Shown one piece after another: positions 26,001-35,000 of a stretch of DNA of 64,000 nucleotides. The stretch comes from Ditylenchus dipsaci (taxonomy: Eukaryota > Nematoda > Chromadorea > Rhabditida > Anguinidae), in assembly GCA_004194705.1 (NCBI GenBank), contig SADC01000117.1, forward strand, positions 1 to 64,000, given 5' to 3'. The notes under the pieces were generated by a model. That model was given only the letters and a program-made list of their open reading frames with translations, did no database searches and was not told the DNA's origin. The position numbers and the translations under genes were made by a program. How positions within the stretch are numbered: the stretch's first letter is position 1; each line of letters opens with the position of its first letter.

Positions 26001-29000
26001 AAAGTTTTTCAGACAAGATAAATTTTACAGAATGGTCCATAATTTTTTTGGTTAGACCAAGGTTTTTAGAGTAGCATGCAGACGAATACCCGACCAGTTC
26101 GGATACTCGTATACTGAGATGAAGAAATACCGAGTGCCAACTAACCGGGTTCTGCGAGTATAGTAGCACGCGGATGGACACCCGGCCGGCCGCTCGCATA
26201 CGAAAAAACTAAGGTACCCAGAACCGGATGAGCCAAATTGCATACCCGCGTGCTGCCTTAGGTTTTGTAGAAGGGCTCCGAACTCAAAATTTCAAAAAAA
26301 GGACATTTGGTCAAAAAGTGCCATCTTATCCAGTGCTTGCTGGTTTTAAGGACCAAAAATAAAAATTTTAACATGAAATCTTAAAAATTATAAAGGTTTC
26401 GGGTCTCAAATAAAAGAAAAATATTTAAATAAAGGACGTTTCGAAGCCCTGTTTTGTGGGTATTTTCAGCGTATTGTGAGTGTACAAACTCTTCACAGAA
26501 AACTTTTATAAATGCTAATTAACATACTTGGCATATCGACAGTCATCACATCCATCATTTCGAGGTCCAAGGCAGTGGTTTCCCATCCGCACAGCATCCC
26601 ATCGAGTGTACTGGCATGGACAGCCTAAAAAAATCAATGGATGAAAACTACTACAATACCAGTAAAAACTTCATATACCTTCTTTGTTAGCTCCTCGAGC
26701 AGCGGTCTTTCCATCAGGGCAGCACTAAAAAGCTTTTATTCAAAATTTTAAACGGGTAACTACTTAAGAAAGTGTTTAAAGAACAAACCCCATATGGCTT
26801 TGAGCACAAGTCTCAGGACATCCATAGTAGCCAGCACCTTTGGCAGAGGATTTTCCATCGGGACAGCAACCGAACTGAGCGAATTCACAACCACATCCCT
26901 CATTATTGACTCCCTTGGACTGAGTGACTCCATCAGGACAACAACCGAATTTGTTAAAAGACAACTGGCTCCGCATCCGGTCAAATTTTTGCTTAATGCC
27001 GCAGTCTCACCATCCGGACAACAACCAAAGCTGGACAATTCACACGGGTAGGATGATCGTTCGCAGCCTGCAAATCGTTTTTGATAAAAATTGTCGGCCT
27101 CAAAGACTGTGGTTGAAACAACTGACCAGCGTAGTGAGTTCCAAAAGCGATGGTCTTGCGGTCCTTACAACAACCATAGAGAGATGCAGCACAGCTTGGC
27201 TCACCACACCCTTCATAGTTGGGTCCACGAGAGAGGGTCACTCCATCCAGACAGCAGCCAAACTTGGTATCATTGCAGGCTCCTGAAATAAATTGCCGAT
27301 GTGAAAAAGTTTTTTCCAGCGACTCCTGTATTTCTATGTTTTATTTTCATTAATTTTTACCCAAAGTAAATTGAGGACAGCCTTCGTTGTTTATGCCTTC
27401 AGCTGGAGTGTACCAATCAGGGCAGCATTTGAACTCAGTCTTATAGCAATGCTTGGTCATATTACTGACAGTCGCATTACCATCTTCGACGGCTTCCAAC
27501 AACTCTTGAACTTCTGGAGAAATCGTGGCTGAGCATGGCATATTGACTTTATCACCTTCTCCTCGTTGGTCACTTCACATTGAGGTTCACTGAAAATTTA
27601 ATTCAAAATGAGGAAATCAATAAAATTGTAAATTGTGTACGTAGTAGGCTCTGCAGTGCTCTCCTCTCCGCTGCCTTCATCAATTCCTTCATACTCCAGA
27701 CATCCCTTTTTGTTGGGACCTGTAGCTTCAGTGACATTGTCATCGCAACAGCCAAAGTCGGAAATGGAACAGTTGGAGCAGCCTTGGAAGAATTCGCCAG
27801 CAGCGAAGGTGGAGTTGTCGGGACAACATCCGAATTCAGATTCTTGGCAGGCTTTAAAAATAAGTTAGAATGAGTTTTTTTTTTCGAATTATTTGTTTTG
27901 ATTGTATCAGCCATTAAAAGAATTTGCTGTATTTGCCTCGAATCCACCTTTACCGATTAACTTACTTGGGCACGAGTCAACATTGCATTCTTGTTCATCG
28001 GCTGGCTGCTCAGACTCATCGCACCACTCAGGCTTTGGCTTCTTGTCGTAGTCGAGGCAGACCACCAATCTTGATTGTTTTCCACCATCACATCTGGAAT
28101 TTGGATTGGTGAAATTTTTTTTGGTAAAGACAAAGTACTGACTTCTCGGAGCACTCGTTCCACGGCCCAGTGAAGTAGGTACCAGTGCATTTCTCCTCAT
28201 TGACGCATTCTTCCTTGGTTGGCGGCTTCTCTTCTGGCATTGGCTTTCCTCAACAATCTGTAAAAATGGAAAAAATACCGAAAAAGTTGAGTAGGCAAGA
28301 TATTGGAACTCACTGAAATGTCTCCGATTTCGTTGATGGCGCAATGAACTTTGCGGGTTTTGTGACCATGTCCACATTCAGTGCTGCATTTGGACCTTTA
28401 ATTTAAAAACGGATTGATAGTCATGAAAGTAATCAAATAACTGTTGACTGACCATTGAGAAGTGTGCCATTCGTAAATGCATGGCTATAAAAGTTTAAAA
28501 AATAGTTAAAGCTGTATTTAGTCGGATATCATCCATTTGGTTGTTTGAGTACTGTTTCGTCCATCTATTTTTTTCAGCTTGGAATATTCTGGTGTAACAG
28601 CCAACAAATCTTGTTACGCAGTTCCAGGTAGGCCAAAGTATGTTAACAGATTTTTAGGTTGATTTTTCCAAAAGTTTCTTCGGTCTGGTTAACAAATGGA
28701 CTCAAATAAACAAAAATGGATTCAAGCCTGGGAAATAGGCCAATGCTTTTTAGGCTGCCTTTTCAATATTGACTAGCTCCCATAGCTACAAATTTGTTGA
28801 TTTCTGAGGAGTTAAAAAACAATCAAAATGATCTCATTAATTAACGTAGACCATACGAAATTTTATGTATTTTGCTGCAGAAAACTCACAGCTTGAGTAG
28901 CACAAGCACGAGTGTCAGTTGGAATTTCGGTGAGTGTGTCGTTCAAACACTTTTCCAATGGATACACTCGTCCACTGTTGTCCTTACAGGTCACATTTCT

Positions 29001-32000
29001 AGTCTCTTGTGTGTCATTGCACTTTTCACACTGAAAAAAATTGCTTAAATCTGCTCACGTCAGTAAAAAACCCGGCGTGGGTACTTTGTCAATTTTTTCC
29101 ACATTTTTTGAATTCCCGCTTTTTTAATTTTTATTCATTTTTGAATGTTCGGTGCATGTTTTTCTCCCTTTTCAAGTTAGGCAAAGCTTTAGGTGCATGG
29201 TAGGCCAGCAAACTTAGGACGGGCTCAAACGTGTGGTCCAAATAGCAAAAAAGCTGAAATAATAAGGGGTAAATTCAAAAAATTGGAAAGGGTTACAAAA
29301 GGCTACGACCCAAAATACCGTACCAAATCCCATTCAGAGGTGTGGAAGTTGAGTCCCTCACAAGGTCCCAAGTTGCAGGATCTTTGATTTTCGGCCTTTC
29401 CTGTCTCGTCACAAGCCTCAGCTGGCAACAATTTTCCTTCTTCATCCTCCTTTTGACTGCGACAAGTGACCGATCGGTATTGTTTGGCCTCCCCACACTT
29501 CTCGGAGCACGCACTCCAGGGTCCGCTTTGCCATTCTGGGCAGGAGAATCGGTTGCATGTCTGCTTGACAGCTGGACGATCTTCGGTGCAGTTGCCATCG
29601 GAGACAGTTATGCGGCGGCCGTCGGCGAACACTTTGTGGCAATAAATCACTGAAAAATTAATCGAGGAATTGAAAAATAGACAACTTCTCAATAATTTTG
29701 TGGAACCTCTGTACTGCCAGCCATTGTCTCCACAAGTCTGAGAGCATTCTTCCCAGTCTCCCAGGAACCACCTGAAGAAAAGAAAGACTGAAAAAAAGCA
29801 TTCAAATTTGTTATAAAGTCAAGAATGCGAGTGTGAGTCGAACCAGCGGTACTATCAATTATTCTAGTTTAGTCACTGGCTTTTTTGATTTACACGGTAG
29901 ACTGAGAAATTCGGCCGATTTCATAACTTTATTTATTGACATGATATATCTTTACAAGTCGACTTTCCAGCCACAAACTAATTTGGTATATAACTTCAAA
30001 AATACGATTTTCGTTTAGTTCCCCTGTAGTTTGGTCCTGGTATGTGGATGAGCAAGGCTAAATCAACAGGTTACTAAGAAAGAATCGGCGTTAATATACC
30101 GTATAATCTATATTAATTACCCACCCCTAATTTAAAAAAACGCGTGTGTGACATTGTGTTTTTGACCCACCTTTAAAGACCCATCTCAAGCAAGTTACCA
30201 TCCATTTTGTAGCGCATCTCACTGGCTACAAAATGAGTGGTAAGTTACCTATGGAAAGATATTAAAAGTGTGGCCAATAGCACAATGCCAAGAACACGAT
30301 TTTGAATCATGGGGTGGGTAATTATTAGAGGTTATACGGTAGAATACAGCCTCCCTCCAAATCTGACACTCCCAAATTTGCTGTAACTACCCTTAAAAAA
30401 AGTTTAGGCTTAGGCTCGGGGTGGGCCAGCGGGCTCAATTGCAGTTTAGGCATCCTTAACCACTGTAGGCATTTTTAGAAAGTTTAGGCATCCTTAACCA
30501 CTGTAGGCATTTTTAGGAAGTTTAGGCATCCAAGAAATACTTTAGGCATCTATAAAAAATTCGACTTATTTAGAAGTAGTCGAAAACCATTTTAAAGCAG
30601 CGCTTCGAATGAAAAATTTCAAAAAATGGACATTTGGGTAAAAAAGGACATTTTGACTATTTTTGAAGTAAAAGGGTCATTTTATCCAGTGCTTGTTGCC
30701 ATTTTAAAGCGAAAAAAAAAGATTTTGACTAAATTTTCAAAAATAAAAAAGATTTGGGGTGCCAAAAAAAGGACAAATCTTTTCAAAAGGACGATTCGAA
30801 GCCCTGTTTTAAAGTAATTATTTTGCTATAAAATAACTGAAAAAGCTATTTCTATGAAACTTAGGGCTGTAATGGAAAGGGAAGAAAATAATAAAAAGAC
30901 AATTTTTTGAACCACTCTCTACCTAGTTTTCGACTGTTTTACCATGTTTTTCAACTCGGGCCGTGGCAAAAATAGACACTATATGCATTTTACTATCAAG
31001 AGTGATTCTCGGAATCATGTCTAAGGTAAGTAAGTGCGCGCATCTCTAACTCTCAAGCCCCCTGAGCCCCGAAGGGGCTTGGAGTTGAGATGCGTACACA
31101 CACACATACCTTAGATACAAATCACTCGAAAGTAACTCTGGATGCATTAAAAAGTAGGCTTGGCACCGGGACGGGAATCCCGCGGAAATCCTGGTATCCA
31201 GGTCCGGGAGTTTTGAAAATGCCGGTCCCGTTTCCCGTTTTACCAAAGTTCAAAATCCGTTTCCCGTTTCAGCATTTCTAAAAATCCCGGGATCAAGCAA
31301 TTGCGAATAGTCTTGAGTGAAAAGATTGTGGCTCTTTACAATAAGTCGGTTTTTTTTGCCTTGGTCCCCCTGTTGTTTTTATTTTGCCGTCGTCCCCCTG
31401 TTTGTTTTCAGTATTTTATGCCACCTTTGTTTTATTAATTTCTTAGGCATACCAATTTCAGCTTTATTGTTTACAGAGAAATGCCGCTTAAGAAAATTGT
31501 TGATCCGATCTATGTTTAGGTTATTGAATAAAAAAATGTTGAATGGAAATTGAAGCTTAAAATGTCCAACAATATTATTAAAATCAGAACATATCTGGGG
31601 GACCAAGGCATAAAAATAGAAAAAACAACAGGGGAGACCAAGGCAAAAAAAAACGCCGACTTATCGTTAGATTTTTGTTCTTTTATCCGTTTATCGCCAT
31701 CGGCCACAATATCCCCGGGCCACAATATTCCCGCAGTCACAATATCCGCGGGCAAATTTGAATAAAATTTAAAATTTATTTTTAGCAGGAAACTTCAGTA
31801 AGTGATAACTTGACCCGCAATAATTGTGGGTGGGTGGGAGGACCACCTCGTACCTACTCTAAAAAAATTGTAAGTGATTATCCACATCCAGAACCTAAAA
31901 TTTCGAACAAAGCCAAAAGTTAATAAAGACTATTGCTTCATATATAGAATCATGTCCTGAGTACAGTTTGATAATACCAAAATAATAAAAAAATTCAGCT

Positions 32001-35000
32001 ACCAAAACCGCAGTACCGGAGTTTTCACCGTATATTTTCTTAAAAGCCAACGATTCGCCCTGTATTTTCTAAAAAAAACTATATTGCTATGTTTTTGTCT
32101 TGAAAAATATACTTCTCAATTCTAATATTTGTCCATGAACCGACTGCAGTTTTGCGGGACTTCCCACGTAGCGACAAAACCAAGTGGTCGTCCAATTGGA
32201 GTAAAATTTTTTTCCGTTTTTTGAGTTCCAAAACCTATTTTCTGCACTAATTATAGCATTCAAAAGATCGTTTGACAGTACTGAAACTACGTTTTATGCT
32301 ATTTAAAAACTCCCGTTTCCCGGCGGGATTCCCGTTATTTTTAAAATCCCGGTCCCGTTTTCAAAAAATTTTAAAATCCCGTCCCGGTTTTCCGTTTTTA
32401 CTCCAAATGCCAAGCCTATTAAAAAGCATGCATACCAGAGCTTATTTATGCGGCAGGCCCCAGTATTCAAAATTACATTCAACATCTTCATTTTTTGCTA
32501 GTTGGCCTCTTATTTAAGTGGCCCTGTTTTGTCCCTTCCTCTCCCAATACAGCCCCTTTCCTTTTTTGATTCATTTTTCTAGTCTCTTTATAACAAAAAT
32601 ATTACTTCAATGGTTTCTAGACACTGTAAAAAACATTTTTTTCAAGGAGTATAAGCCAGTAGGTCTGTAAGCATGCAGGTATAAGCAAATACATTTTTTT
32701 AATAAAGGAGGTCGTATGGTAACTGTTAGAGTAAAAGCAAGCAGCGCAAAATTTTCTTGAATGCTCTATACATGTTGTTATCGACCCCTTGGCTCACTCT
32801 GAATTACTGAGATCACTCTAAATTTATGAAATTTTTGTTTTCCTGTTCCGTCAGATTTCTCAAGGACTACTGCTTTCTATTGCTACACCTCACATTCCAA
32901 AATATACCAAAACCTACTCTGCCTCACAATCAACTGTTTGGCAAGGCTTCTCAAATTCGGGTTTAGTGGCGTTGTTTTCATCACAAACTTCATCAGACAC
33001 TCGTTGATCCGTCAATTTGTCAATGCAGAAGGGGGTTCGAGTTTGGACACCTGCGAAGAAAAAAAAATTAAGAATACAGTCCTTGATAACAAAACCACCA
33101 CGATAACAACATACCTGCTCCACAAGACACTGAGCATCCAGACCATTGACCCGGCTTGTACAAGTACTGCACGTCATCTTCGAGTGGCACCGAGAATTCG
33201 TACTTGATGACACTGTTCTTGGAGCCTCCTGGTTGGTACAACAAAGCAATTGTCAACTCCTCCTTGAGTGGGCCATTTGCAGTCAACTTCTCTGTGGGTC
33301 CATCGGATTGGGCTGGGTTGTTGTACTTGAAAGCAGTGCTTCCAACTGCAACCACATCTTTGTCCAGAACTTGGATTTGATAGTTGCCATTCAGGTAGAA
33401 GTGACCGGTCGCGTTTTTAATGGCTGGAGATATTTGATATAAATTTGGTGTTTGGATGAGTTTATGAATTTGAGAAATGACTCAAAAGAATTTAGTTTTT
33501 CGAAGCTTATTTTTAATGGTCATGCCCGTAAATGACAAGGCATTTTAAAGGACCATGATCACGTTGGTCTGGTGGTCCCCGCCAATTCAAAATTTTTTCC
33601 TAATCGTTGAATTTCTGTACGGATTTTTTAAATAGGTTTCTAAGAAAACAAGGCCTAGAATTTAATTTCAGGTGTTGTTGGGCTAGAAACCAAGTTAAAA
33701 AATCCGTACAGAAATCCAACGATTAGGAAAGAATTCGAATTGGCGGGGGAACACCGTGAGCATGGTCTTTCAATAAAAAAAATATTTACTACACTAAAAA
33801 AAACTTTTTTTCAAAGACCACATGAAATACCAAAAATAACATTTTTTCTATTCACAATTTTCTTTAATGTTTTTGATCACAAATGAGTACCCACCCAAAT
33901 TGTTCTTGGTTGGTCTGACTTCTTCCACTTTGATTGAGGTGGCTCCAACAGGCAGGACGATAACATCATGGTAGCCTGGGACAAGTTGCGCTCATCAAAC
34001 ACTCCATCCACAGTTTTGCAGGTAGTGTCATTGCCGTTACACACTCCACATTTGTCGCTTTTGGCAGCTGAATACAAATAATAAAAAGTTGTGCAATGAG
34101 CGGATAATTTCTAATTTTCTAATTAATAATTTTCTAATTTTTGTCGGAATTTTTAAATTTCGATATTAAAAACTCACATTTAAAAAAGTCGGCGAAAATT
34201 TATTAAAATTTTTTAATTTTTTGCCTTGATCCGTTTAATGGTCCGAAAAAATTAAAATTTTCAAATACACTCGAAACGAATTTTTTATTTATGGTTTTCA
34301 GCAGCTCTAGACTGATTTCTGTCATGCCTAATTAAAAAAGATAAAATCCAGTAAATTCAAAATCCCAATTTTATAATTTATTTTGTCGGTTTTCTGTTTT
34401 AATAATTATTTAATAACGATTAACCCTTAAAAAAGAGGTGAAAAAGTTTGCAGTGTCCCATATATGGTACAAATTTTGAAATGCTCTTTTTCCTTAAAGG
34501 CGCATGGTCACCTGTTACAAATTTTGTCCCCGCCAATTCAAATTTTTCTGAATCACTGGACTTCTGTATGGATTTTTCAACTTTGTTTCTAACAAAACAA
34601 GGCCTATAATTTAATTTCAGGCATAGTTTTGTTAGAAACCAAGTTAAAAAATCCGTACAGAAGTTTAATGATCCGGAAATTTTTTTGAATTGGCTGGGAC
34701 AAATTCAAAAACAGGTGACCATGCCCCTTTAAAGGACCATGGTTTTTGCGCGCAGTGGCATGTGCAAAATTCGAATTGGCGGGTGACACTTCTCTTTCGT
34801 CTAATGCTTTACTCTTTCGAGTCATTCGAAACAACTCGGAAGAGTACACTGATAAACGAAAGAGAAGTGTCCCCGCCAATTCAAAATTTGCACATGCCAC
34901 TGCGCGCAAAAACGATGCTCCTTTAACAAATGATTCATTTCTCAGAATTTTTTTTACCAAGTTGTAGAAAAGGGATGAAATTTGTTAGTTACAGAAAAAA

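Larger units (their letters stand above)
29772..32917. repeat. 3.1-kb papilin intron with nested transposons
   Basis: The intron contains the TA-flanked MITE 30099-30339, the hAT MITE 30598-30806, repeat R (30935-31154 continuing at 32419) split by the hAT element 31155-32418, and a GTTTAGGCATCCTTAACCAC tandem pair at 30440-30510. No exon is recognised. Confidence 0.75.

Noticed and set aside
26794..27286. Plus-strand open frames across the cassette exons
   Set aside because: They are antisense to papilin exons 17-18, whose cysteine pattern is unmistakable.
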